Shown here: positions 56,990-64,000 of the stretch, piece by piece
How the letters are laid out: every line of letters starts with the position of its first letter
Position numbering within the stretch: the first letter of the stretch is position 1
DNA from: Puia sp963703355
GTDB lineage: Bacteria > Bacteroidota > Bacteroidia > Chitinophagales > Chitinophagaceae
NCBI GenBank assembly: GCA_963703355.1
Contig: OY969813.1
Coordinates: forward strand, 4,216,001 to 4,280,000
Direction: 5' to 3'
Length of the DNA stretch: 64,000 nucleotides
Notes under the pieces: model-generated
Database searches by the model: none
What the model saw: only the letters and a program-made list of their open reading frames with translations
What the model was told of the DNA's origin: nothing
Translations under genes and position numbers: made by a program

Positions 56990-58252
56990 TTACAACATCA
57001 ACGTTTGTACCGTTACTTCTGACCATTGTTGCAAAACTATTTTACGATTGTTAATTATTTTCTCCAGCATTTCTTTTTTATAATGACGTATAGTCAGGAG
57101 GGTTAGTCCCTTTTCAACATGCACATCAAAAAAAGCAGAAACTTCGTGAGACAGTCGTTCTATTTTATCCTGCATGTTGTCAATACATAACTGTAGGCTT
57201 ACTGCGCCAGTCTGAACGAGATTTGTTTGAACATGGAGCTTAGATAAAATTTCATATAAAATTGCAGTGCCTTTTTCTCCCATGAAAGAAAAATCCCTGG
57301 TACGAAATTGTATCAAAACCTGGTTTTGTTTCATCACTAGAATAGGTGGCAAGTTCAAAATATGCTTTGAATGAATGAGCGTTCCAGGCAGGTGCTGGTT
57401 TTGGAAACACTTTACATATAAAGGGATATTACTATTTTGAAGTGGTTTTATTGTTTTTGGGTGAATGACCTGGGCTCCGTAAAAAGCCATTTCGATTACT
57501 TCATCATATCCCAGTTCCCGAATATAAATCGCATTCGGAAAGAGTTTTGGATCAGCGTTCATAACTCCCTCTACATCCTTCCAGATGGTAAGGCTGGATG
57601 CATTTAGTACATTGGCGAAAATGGCGGCTGAGTAGTCGCTTCCCTCTCTTCCAAGGGTTGTGCTTTCATTAGCATCTGTCGAACCGATAAAACCCTGAGT
57701 GATAATGAATCCGGGCTCATCTAACAATGGAACAATATGCTCTGATATTCTGGAGTTTGTTTTTTCCCAAAGAATGTCAGCGGCCTTAAACTGGTCATTT
57801 GTAATAAAAACGTCTCTTACATCAACCCAATGATTTGGCAGGTCCGCATTTTTTAAAAATTCGCTGATAATGCAAGTGGATAAGAGTTCACCAACGCATA
57901 CGATCTGATCATAATAATAGCCAAAAGTCCTGGTAGGTTTGTCATGCAGAAGCCATTCCACTTCCGTAAAAAAATCTCCCATTCGTTGGTGCAACACGCT
58001 ATTGCCTGCGATATCCAGAGATTCAGCAATTTGAACATGTTGCTTTTTGATCTGATCGAAATATTCTAATGCTTTTGGTAATTCTCCCGAATAATAAGCT
58101 GAGGCAACTTTTTCCAAAGCATTGGTGGTTTTCCCCATCGCGGAAATAACAATCAACAATTTTTCATATTTATAATGCTTCAAAATAGCTGGCAGGTTAC
58201 GAATTCTAGAAACAGAATCGACACTGGCACCTCCGAATTTGAAAACTAGCAT
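56990..58252 (-). CDS. lysC: Aspartate kinase, monofunctional
   Basis: Phosphorylates aspartate, the entry to lysine, threonine and methionine synthesis. The 420-residue protein begins MLVFKFGGASVDSVSRI, with Ala where KFGGTSV is usual. It contains TTLGREGSDYSAAIFANVL and KDVEGVMNADPKLFP, then two C-terminal ACT-type domains for feedback control. A 16-codon upstream extension has no family features. It converges with the transpeptidase gene, nine bases apart. Confidence 0.92.
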   Translation of the reverse strand: MLVFKFGGASVDSVSRIRNLPAILKHYKYEKLLIVISAMGKTTNALEKVASAYYSGELPKALEYFDQIKKQHVQIAESLDIAGNSVLHQRMGDFFTEVEWLLHDKPTRTFGYYYDQIVCVGELLSTCIISEFLKNADLPNHWVDVRDVFITNDQFKAADILWEKTNSRISEHIVPLLDEPGFIITQGFIGSTDANESTTLGREGSDYSAAIFANVLNASSLTIWKDVEGVMNADPKLFPNAIYIRELGYDEVIEMAFYGAQVIHPKTIKPLQNSNIPLYVKCFQNQHLPGTLIHSKHILNLPPILVMKQNQVLIQFRTRDFSFMGEKGTAILYEILSKLHVQTNLVQTGAVSLQLCIDNMQDKIERLSHEVSAFFDVHVEKGLTLLTIRHYKKEMLEKIINNRKIVLQQWSEVTVQTLML

Positions 58253-58273
58253 GATGTTGGTTTTGTAAAGGCG

Positions 58274-58300
58274 CAAAGATAATAGGGTTCGTGATCGCAA
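58274..58300 (-). promoter_or_regulatory. Putative promoter of the aspartate kinase gene
   Basis: On the minus strand TATCTTTG (58274-58281) matches the -7 consensus. A TTG (58298-58300) lies 16 bases upstream, a little closer than the ideal 19. Transcription would begin about 17 bases before the start codon. Confidence 0.4.
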
Positions 58301-58376
58301 TAACTATGTTAAAAAACCCTCCCTAGTTCAAGCGGTTATCAAATCGTTTGTATATTAAAGTGAATTTGATAAACGT

Positions 58377-58829
58377 ATGATGTTAATAATAATTTTAATA
58401 AATAGTTGGATCTCTCTGTATTCCGGAAATCGGCCTGTTAACGTTCGTGATCGACTGGATGCAATGCAAACGGAGATATTGCAGTTTGTAAATGACGACC
58501 GGAAACAACACAATTTGAGGCTGCTCGAAATAAATACTGTAGAGTCGGGACTGGCACTCAAGCATAGCGAGGATATGGCATCGGGGAAATCAACATTCGG
58601 ACATGAAGGCTTTAACTCCAGGGCAAAAACTATCCAAAAAGAGTTGGGTGGTACTGAAATTGGTGAAAATGTGGCATTTGGTAATATGACGGCACGTGAA
58701 GTTGTAGACGGTTGGCTTAAAAGTCCAGGACATAAAAAAAATATTGAAGGCAATTTTGTTTTAACAGGGATTGGATATGCACGTGATTTAAAAGGTGATA
58801 TTTACTTTACTCAGATTTTTTCGCGGTAA
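58377..58829 (+). CDS. CAP (SCP/PR1) domain protein
   Basis: A 150-residue protein that is almost only a CAP domain. Landmarks are ILQFVNDDRKQHNLRLLEIN, the ALKHSEDMASGKSTFGHEGF block with the paired His/Glu residues, GENVAFGN and VVDGWLKSPGHKKNIEGNF. The short hydrophobic N-terminus (MMLIIILINSWISLYSG) may be a weak signal peptide. Bacterial CAP proteins are exported; their biochemical role is generally unknown. Confidence 0.85.
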   Translation: MMLIIILINSWISLYSGNRPVNVRDRLDAMQTEILQFVNDDRKQHNLRLLEINTVESGLALKHSEDMASGKSTFGHEGFNSRAKTIQKELGGTEIGENVAFGNMTAREVVDGWLKSPGHKKNIEGNFVLTGIGYARDLKGDIYFTQIFSR

Positions 58830-58876
58830 TGATCCTAATTTGCTGTATTTAAAGACCAAAACGTAACTTGCCGGTC

Positions 58877-59641
58877 ATGGATAAACAAGCTATTATTTCG
58901 GTTCAGGACCTTTCAAAAAAATATGGAGATTTTGAGGCGGTAAAAGAAATAAGTTTTGATGTATTTCAGGGTGAGATTTTCGGATTGTTAGGTCCAAACG
59001 GGGCAGGTAAATCCACCACGTTAGAAATTATTGAGACACTTCGTGATAAAACTTCCGGAAAAATATTTGTTGATGGAATCGATCTTGATAAAAATCCCAA
59101 TGAAATAAAAAAAAGAATTGGCGTTCAACTACAAACTTCGGGATATTATCCAAATCTAAATCTAACCGAATTGCTTGTTTTATTTGGTGGATTGTACAAT
59201 CGGGAAATTAAACCGTCGGAGTTTTTAGGCAAAGTAAATTTGCTGGATAAATCGAAATCTAAATATAAAGACCTTAGCGGGGGGCAAAAACAAAGATTTT
59301 CAATTGCTACCACACTTATCAATCAACCTAAAATTATATTTCTTGATGAGCCGACAACGGGCCTGGATCCGCAAGCCAGGAGGAATTTGTGGGATTTGGT
59401 TCGGGAAATTCGTGCTGCCGGTACCACGGTTATCATTACAACACATTATATGGACGAAGCCGAAGTGCTCTGTGATCGTGTAGCGATTATGGATTCGGGT
59501 AAAATTATTGCCCTCGATTCACCCGACCAGCTTATAGACAAATTAGTTGCCACCGGCTTTGAGCGACTAAAAGAAGTGAAGCAGGCTAACCTCGAGGACG
59601 TTTTTATTCATATGACGGGTAAAGAATGGAGAGAAGAATAG
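58877..59641 (+). CDS. ABC transporter ATP-binding protein
   Basis: A 254-residue ATPase subunit of the drug/multidrug-export (CcmA/DrrA-like) group. It has Walker A LLGPNGAGKST, Q-loop VQLQTSGYYP, signature LSGGQKQR, Walker B IIFLDEPTTGLDP and the H-loop TTHYMDE. A permease gene normally follows but is absent: the next stretch holds repeats and then an unrelated DinB-fold gene. The start is the ATG giving MDKQAIISVQDL. A TAACTTG sequence just upstream may be a weak promoter box. Confidence 0.9.
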   Translation: MDKQAIISVQDLSKKYGDFEAVKEISFDVFQGEIFGLLGPNGAGKSTTLEIIETLRDKTSGKIFVDGIDLDKNPNEIKKRIGVQLQTSGYYPNLNLTELLVLFGGLYNREIKPSEFLGKVNLLDKSKSKYKDLSGGQKQRFSIATTLINQPKIIFLDEPTTGLDPQARRNLWDLVREIRAAGTTVIITTHYMDEAEVLCDRVAIMDSGKIIALDSPDQLIDKLVATGFERLKEVKQANLEDVFIHMTGKEWREE

Positions 59642-59647
59642 AACTAA

Positions 59648-59699
59648 GTGTAGGAGTATGGGAGTAAGAATTGTGGGAATTTAAGAGATTGTGGGAATT
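59648..59699 (+). repeat. Octamer repeat locus 5 plus a 12-bp direct repeat
   Basis: GTGTAGGA and GTATGGGA stand in tandem at 59648-59663, followed by a decayed unit. Then ATTGTGGGAATT occurs twice, at 59670-59681 and 59688-59699, with a six-base spacer. The array begins seven bases after the ABC ATPase stop codon. Confidence 0.6.
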
Positions 59700-59740
59700 A
59701 TTTTAATCCGTTAACAATCGACAATTAACCATATACAATT

Positions 59741-60265
59741 ATGACTGACCCCAGATATCCCATTGGCAAATATGAACCCCAACCATACTCTGAATCTTTG
59801 AAGCTCGAATGGCTTGCCAATATTCGTCAATTGCCTACAGAACTTGAGTATTCAATTCAGAACCTCGATGAAGCGCAATTAAACAGCTCATACCGGGAAG
59901 GTGGGTGGAGCATTCAACAGCTGGTACATCATATCGCTGATAGTCACATGAATGCATATATACGCTTTAAACTGGCCCTTACGGAAGACCATGTTACTGT
60001 TAAATCTTATGAAGAAAAATTGTGGGCCGAATTGGACGATGTGCAATCGATTCCAATGAATGTTTCCATTACTCTTTTGCACGCGCTCCATAAGCGCCTT
60101 TATGCTGCTATCAAAGACCTCAGCAAGGAACAGTGGAACAGGACGTTCAATTATCCGGGAAAATCTGAACCGGTAACGATCTGGTTTTTACTGGGATTGT
60201 ATAGCTGGCATGGTAAACATCATGTTTCGCATATTCTTTCCTTTAGGAAAATGAATAATTTTTGA
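59741..60265 (+). CDS. YfiT-type bacillithiol transferase / metal-dependent DinB-fold protein
   Basis: A 174-residue protein with the DinB four-helix fold. The opening DPRYPIGKYEPQP is diagnostic of the YfiT/BstA group, and metal-ligand histidines appear in HHIADSHMN (near residue 65) and SWHGKHHVSHI (near residue 160). Family members are metal hydrolases or transfer bacillithiol to electrophiles. The presence of bshC 7 kb away supports a bacillithiol link, though they are not in one operon. Nudix follows after two bases. Confidence 0.85.
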   Translation: MTDPRYPIGKYEPQPYSESLKLEWLANIRQLPTELEYSIQNLDEAQLNSSYREGGWSIQQLVHHIADSHMNAYIRFKLALTEDHVTVKSYEEKLWAELDDVQSIPMNVSITLLHALHKRLYAAIKDLSKEQWNRTFNYPGKSEPVTIWFLLGLYSWHGKHHVSHILSFRKMNNF

Positions 60266-60267
60266 AT

Positions 60268-60819
60268 ATGAGAGATTTGCGTTGGAAAAAAATTTCCTCT
60301 CAATATATTTCCAAAGATATTTGGGGAACTGTGAGAAAAGATGTGTGTGAGACCCCTGATGGGAAAATTATTGACCCTTACTATGTCTACGAATTTCCAA
60401 CATGGGTTACGGCTGTAGCTGTAACTGAAGAAGGGAAAATAATACTGGAGCGGCAATATCGTTATGCGCTGGATGTTACCTGCTTTGAAATTCCTGGAGG
60501 TTGCGTGGATGACACTGACAGTTCTTTGGAAAAAGCGATTGAACGTGAACTATTGGAAGAGACAGGTTATAGATTTAATCATTACGAATATCTTGGGAAA
60601 ACATCTTCCAACCCCTCAACAAATAATAACTGGATGCATATGTATCTGGCAACAGGAGGCCGGTTTGAAAAAGAACAAGAACTGGATCATAATGAGGATA
60701 TAGAAGTGTATTTATTTACCCTGGATGAAGTAAAAAATTTATTAAAGGAAAATAAGATCGTTCAAAGTATGCACGTAACAACATTGTATTATGCCCTCGC
60801 TAGAATGCAATCTCTTTGA
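60268..60819 (+). CDS. Nudix hydrolase
   Basis: A 183-residue pyrophosphohydrolase, probably an ADP-ribose-type or nucleotide-sugar hydrolase by overall similarity. The Nudix box at residues 77-99 reads GGCVDDTDSSLEKAIERELLEETGY, with REx2EE intact. The start is the ATG two bases after the preceding stop, which implies co-transcription. Its 3' end overlaps the convergent folC gene by 20 bases. Confidence 0.88.
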   Translation: MRDLRWKKISSQYISKDIWGTVRKDVCETPDGKIIDPYYVYEFPTWVTAVAVTEEGKIILERQYRYALDVTCFEIPGGCVDDTDSSLEKAIERELLEETGYRFNHYEYLGKTSSNPSTNNNWMHMYLATGGRFEKEQELDHNEDIEVYLFTLDEVKNLLKENKIVQSMHVTTLYYALARMQSL

Positions 60820-62104
60820 GATTTACCTCCCCCGCCAGGAAAACACTGCCACAAATCAGAATAAGATCTTTGGGATTTGCGTTTAAGACTGCTGCGTCCA
60901 ATGCGATTTTTACATTTGTAAAGCTCCTACCTTTCAATCCCATGCTTTCAGCTATCATTAAAAGATTTGATTCATCTAATGCCCTGGGAATCTGGGCTCG
61001 TGTGAAATAATACGTTGCCTGACGAGGCAAGTGTCGGAGAATTTTATCAACCGCTTTATCTTTCACCATTCCCAGAATGATATGTAATTCTTCATGGGAA
61101 GTATTTTCAATCTGTTTTGCAATCGCTTTAATTCCTTCTTCATTATGCGCTACATCCAGAACTATCAGCGGATTTTCATGGATGATATCCCAACGGCCAT
61201 GAAAGCCGGTCAGCGATTTTACCTGTCTTAATCCCCTTTGAACTGCTGAGTCCGGAATATTGAATCCTTTCTGATTAAGGATTGAAACCGATTCGGCTAC
61301 CGTAACAATATTTTTTAATTGATAAGTGCCGGGTAAATCCAGGTGATAATTTTTCTTTGTATTTCCGTGCACGTCCGTCAATTGAACAAATAAAAATTTG
61401 CCTTCTGTTTTCCATTCCCCCGGAAATCTGTTGCGGCTTGCAAAATAAATAGGTGAATTTCTTTCTCTTGCAGTATTGATAAATACATCTTTAGTTTCTA
61501 TTGCTTCTTCTCCGATTACCACAGGAACGCCGGACTTAATAATACCAGCTTTTTCAAAAGCAATTTTTTCAAGCGTATCTCCCAATATATCCATGTGATC
61601 GTAACTGATATTGGTAATCACAGACAGTTCCGGAGTAATAATATTTGTGCTGTCTAGTCTTCCTCCAAGACCTGTTTCAATCACCGCTATGTCGATGTGA
61701 TTCTTTGCAAACCAGTCGAACGCCATGGCGACGGTGATTTCAAAAAAAGACGGCTCAATAGTTTCAATAGAATCACGTATGAAATTTGTAAAAGACACCA
61801 CATCTTTTTCTGAAATTTTCTGACCATTAATACGAATACGTTCCCTGAAATCATGAAGATGCGGCGATGTATACAGACCCGTTTTATAGCCGGCTTCCTG
61901 TAATATAGCTGCCAGCATATGACTTGTAGATCCCTTGCCGTTGGTGCCAGCAATGTGTATGGATTTGAATTTATTTTCGGGATTATCCAATACTTTACAA
62001 AGTGCCTGAATATTTAGTAAATCTGCCTTGTATGCTGCAGCTCCAATTCTGCTGAATATTGGTAACCGACTAAAAAGGTAATCTATGGTTTGGAGGTAAT
62101 CCAT
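60800..62104 (-). CDS. folC: Folylpolyglutamate synthase / dihydrofolate synthase
   Basis: Adds glutamate to folates and forms dihydrofolate from dihydropteroate. The 434-residue enzyme has the P-loop HIAGTNGKGSTSHMLAAIL, the YTSPHLHDFRERIRING loop and IETGLGGRLDSTN. A LDVAHNEEGI motif lies in the C-terminal Mur-like domain. Full length. Its last 20 bases overlap the Nudix gene on the other strand. Confidence 0.95.
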   Translation of the reverse strand: MDYLQTIDYLFSRLPIFSRIGAAAYKADLLNIQALCKVLDNPENKFKSIHIAGTNGKGSTSHMLAAILQEAGYKTGLYTSPHLHDFRERIRINGQKISEKDVVSFTNFIRDSIETIEPSFFEITVAMAFDWFAKNHIDIAVIETGLGGRLDSTNIITPELSVITNISYDHMDILGDTLEKIAFEKAGIIKSGVPVVIGEEAIETKDVFINTARERNSPIYFASRNRFPGEWKTEGKFLFVQLTDVHGNTKKNYHLDLPGTYQLKNIVTVAESVSILNQKGFNIPDSAVQRGLRQVKSLTGFHGRWDIIHENPLIVLDVAHNEEGIKAIAKQIENTSHEELHIILGMVKDKAVDKILRHLPRQATYYFTRAQIPRALDESNLLMIAESMGLKGRSFTNVKIALDAAVLNANPKDLILICGSVFLAGEVNLKEIAF

Positions 62105-62128
62105 AAAAATGCTACCAGCAGAGACCGA

Positions 62129-62764
62129 TCAATTGTTGTTTTTAAAATCCCCCCGTTTCCAGGCCTGTATAAAATCGGCCCAAGCCAGCGGATTAAAGAT
62201 ATTTTGTGGAGGATTTTGTCCAGTGTACGAATATTTTGTCGCATTTTGTTTTAGGTAATAGCTCGCTGCCTCGCGTGCATCTGTCGGAAGTCCCTGTGCT
62301 AATATTCTTCTTTTTACAGCACTGTTATTTTGACGTGCAATCTCAATTTCGTCATCGGGAACACTTGTATTAACAAAGTCCCGCTCAAATTGCTCCCTTG
62401 TTGGTCGGGGACGTATAATAGTAGCGGGCAGATACATAGTATCTGTTACCAGAAATTGAATGATACTCCATTGACTGCCCTCCAGGTTTTTCGGAACCTC
62501 ATAAAGTTTTGGTTTATACCCAATACTGCTGAACTCAATCTGATCGCCTTTCATTACGACAATTGAAAAAACACCCTGTTCATTCGTAAAAGTTCCGCGA
62601 TGTTGACCCTTTACGACAATACTTACGGATGGGATACCCTGAAGGCTGTCAGCGGTCATTACCACCCCATAAAATTGAACTACTGAATCCTTTAATTTAT
62701 CGAATTGAGCTTCAACAACAAAAGGAAGGCTAAGCAAAAAGAAGTATAGTAGAAATTTTTTCAA
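62129..62764 (-). CDS. Exported protein with carboxypeptidase-regulatory-like domain, TTG start
   Basis: A 211-residue exported protein. The signal peptide (KKFLLYFFLLSLPFVVEAQ) is followed by a CarboxypepD_reg-like beta-sandwich (VVMTADSLQGIPSVSIVVKGQHRGTFTNEQGVFSIVV) and a C-terminal tail rich in charged residues with no plug or barrel. The start codon is TTG: no in-frame ATG lies upstream before a poor-coding stretch. A TATTTTTG -7 box ends seven bases before it. Function unknown; similar free-standing domains are common in Bacteroidota. Confidence 0.75.
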   Translation of the reverse strand: MKKFLLYFFLLSLPFVVEAQFDKLKDSVVQFYGVVMTADSLQGIPSVSIVVKGQHRGTFTNEQGVFSIVVMKGDQIEFSSIGYKPKLYEVPKNLEGSQWSIIQFLVTDTMYLPATIIRPRPTREQFERDFVNTSVPDDEIEIARQNNSAVKRRILAQGLPTDAREAASYYLKQNATKYSYTGQNPPQNIFNPLAWADFIQAWKRGDFKNNN

Positions 62765-62771
62765 ATCGCGG

Positions 62772-62779
62772 CAAAAATA
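62772..62779 (-). promoter_or_regulatory. -7 box of the TTG-start gene
   Basis: On the minus strand TATTTTTG ends seven bases before the TTG start codon at 62764, so the mRNA would begin within a few bases of the start. No matching -33 TTG at 19 bases. Confidence 0.4.
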
Positions 62780-62825
62780 AAGTTTATAAACCGTAAATCG
62801 TTAACAAATTAATGTCCCCATAGTT

Positions 62826-62833
62826 TAATTTTG
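62826..62833 (+). promoter_or_regulatory. -7 promoter box of the Mrp/ApbC gene
   Basis: TAATTTTG fits TAnnTTTG, 33 bases before the ATG at 62867. The expected -33 TTG position holds TTA within GTTAAC, so the match is partial. Divergent from the promoter box at 62772. Confidence 0.45.
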
Positions 62834-62866
62834 CAGCCAGTTTATTCTTTTAACAAAACATTGCGC

Positions 62867-63964
62867 ATGACGGTTGAAAATGTGTTGAATGCCTTGAGTA
62901 CAGTTCAGGAACCAGACTTGGGTAAAGATCTGGTTACTTTAAAAATGGTTAGAGATATTGTGATTAACGGTCCGGAACTTTCTTTTACAGTTGTCCTTAC
63001 TACACCCGCTTGTCCTCTGAAAGATTTAATTAAAAAATCTTGTATTGAGGCGATTCATCGGCTTGCAGGAAATGAAATCAATGTTAAGGTAAATTTTATT
63101 TCAGAAATAAATTCAAAAAGAAATTCACCAGAAACCGTACTTCCTAAGGTGAAAAATATAATTGCTGTAGTAAGTGGTAAGGGTGGGGTAGGTAAGAGTA
63201 CAGTAGCATCAAATGTTGCTTTGGCCCTGGCTGAAGAAGGGGCCAGCGTGGGTCTATTGGATGCAGATATTTATGGGCCAAGTGTACCAATAATGTTTGG
63301 AGTGAGGGGTGAAAGGCCCATGATGAAAACTGTTGGGGGTAAGGGTATGATACTTCCACTTGAAAAATATGGCATACGTCTTATGAGTATCGGCCTTTTG
63401 ATTGATGAGAAAAGTGCTGTCGTTTGGCGGGGCCCCATGGCGAGTTCGGCCATTAAACAATTTGTTTCGGAAGTTTTTTGGGATGAACTTGACTATTTGG
63501 TCATTGATATGCCCCCGGGTACTGGTGACATACATCTTACAATGATGCAGGCCGTACAGGTTACAGGTATAATAGTCGTAAGTACTCCACAGGAAGTGGC
63601 TTTAGCCGACGCAAAAAAAGCCATCGCCATGTTTACACAGGCACAGCTAAAAGCCCCCATCATCGGACTTGTAGAGAATATGAGCTATTTTGTAAGCGAA
63701 GAGGCCCCCTCTCATAAATATTATATATTCGGAAAAGACGGAGGCAAACGACTTGCAGAAGAATTTGATATTCCCTTTCTGGGACATGTTCCTTTAATTC
63801 AGGGAATCAGGGAAGGAGGCGATCAGGGGAAACCAATTATGATGAGCGAAAATTCAGAAGCAAAAAAAGCTTTTCAGGAGATCACAGGCAATGCGGTTCG
63901 AAGTATCGCAATGATCAATGCAAATATCAATGCGGCAAAACGGGCTGAACTGGTGGAAGTTTAA
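62867..63964 (+). CDS. apbC: Mrp/ApbC (NBP35-type) iron-sulfur cluster carrier ATPase
   Basis: A 365-residue P-loop ATPase that carries or assembles iron-sulfur clusters. The N-terminal ~90 residues form a MIP18/DUF59 domain (VLNALSTVQEPDLGKDLV, with TTPACPLKDLI). The ATPase domain follows: deviant Walker A VVSGKGGVGKSTV, DADIYGPSVP, and MPPGTGDIHLTMMQ. The paired C-terminal cysteines that bridge a cluster in many Mrp proteins are replaced here by the NMSYFVSEEAPSHKYYIFG segment. This points to the apo-lacking variant seen in Bacteroidota. The start at 62867 is preferred to an earlier extension. Confidence 0.92.
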   Translation: MTVENVLNALSTVQEPDLGKDLVTLKMVRDIVINGPELSFTVVLTTPACPLKDLIKKSCIEAIHRLAGNEINVKVNFISEINSKRNSPETVLPKVKNIIAVVSGKGGVGKSTVASNVALALAEEGASVGLLDADIYGPSVPIMFGVRGERPMMKTVGGKGMILPLEKYGIRLMSIGLLIDEKSAVVWRGPMASSAIKQFVSEVFWDELDYLVIDMPPGTGDIHLTMMQAVQVTGIIVVSTPQEVALADAKKAIAMFTQAQLKAPIIGLVENMSYFVSEEAPSHKYYIFGKDGGKRLAEEFDIPFLGHVPLIQGIREGGDQGKPIMMSENSEAKKAFQEITGNAVRSIAMINANINAAKRAELVEV

Positions 63965-63972
63965 CCTATTCT

Positions 63973-64000
63973 ATGTACGACATTCCTTATTTTAAAGCTG
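63973..64000 (+). CDS. Start of a downstream gene cut by the window edge
   Basis: An ATG eight bases after the apbC stop opens a frame reading MYDIPYFKA to the window end. This start resembles FMN-binding PaiB-like proteins, but nine residues are too few to assign it. Confidence 0.35.

Overview
The window looks like chromosomal core sequence from a member of the Bacteroidota, most likely the family Chitinophagaceae. Evidence: a di-heme type succinate dehydrogenase set (sdhCAB), SusC/TonB-type receptors with carboxypeptidase-like N-terminal domains, DUF4270 and DUF4907 proteins, the rpmB-rpmG-DUF4295-ftsY ribosomal cluster, bacillithiol genes, and promoters of the Bacteroidota type (TTG-N19-TAnnTTTG) in place of sigma-70 boxes. 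Shine-Dalgarno sequences are largely absent. I see no phage, insertion sequence, integrase or CRISPR array.

Layout. 1-3254: succinate dehydrogenase/fumarate reductase (sdhC truncated by the window edge, sdhA, sdhB). 3255-5649: a repeat-bearing spacer, then an ATP-grasp-like protein and a class I glutamine amidotransferase. 5678-7270: a sedolisin-family peptidase. 7275-11535: an envelope cluster made of an outer-membrane barrel, a DUF4270 lipoprotein, a Kelch lipoprotein and a DUF4907 protein. 11536-12149: a G+T-rich repetitive non-coding stretch before pdhB. 12150-19142: metabolism and housekeeping (pdhB, a GH29 fucosidase, a sigma-54 activator without DNA-binding domain, signal peptidase I, cytidine deaminase, an FKBP lipoprotein, OsmC). 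19210-22131: two tandem Tat-exported Gfo/Idh/MocA oxidoreductases. 22151-31213: MscS channel, SirB1-like protein, topA, a TonB-type barrel receptor and tRNA-His. 31340-42859: C-terminal processing protease, MFS transporter, subtilase, OmpA protein, an ALDH7-like dehydrogenase and a second TonB receptor. 43172-50844: a small exported protein, panB, the ppx/ppk1 polyphosphate pair, rpmB-rpmG-DUF4295-ftsY, nhaA. 51006-63964: rimO, bshC, purEK, an L,D-transpeptidase, aspartokinase, CAP protein, an ABC ATPase, a YfiT-type bacillithiol transferase, Nudix, folC, a small exported protein and Mrp/ApbC. A new gene begins at the right edge.

How genes work together. Clear functional groups are succinate oxidation (sdhCAB), polyphosphate turnover (ppk1/ppx), purine synthesis (purE/purK, overlapping by 4 bp), translation and secretion (bL28, bL33, DUF4295, FtsY), and thiol chemistry (BshC and a YfiT-type transferase).

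The most unusual signal is between genes. At least five spacers carry degenerate tandem octamers that fit GTRTRRGA, and three carry tandem heptamers that fit NAAMGCT. One octamer array forms a 29-bp near-perfect hairpin between two convergent genes. The spacer before the ATP-grasp gene holds both families. Other points of note are the repetitive G+T-rich spacer at 11640-11985, the DUF4270/Kelch/DUF4907 envelope cluster, the ATP-grasp/amidotransferase pair, and three genes whose promoter -7 box lies so close to the start codon that leaderless transcripts are likely.
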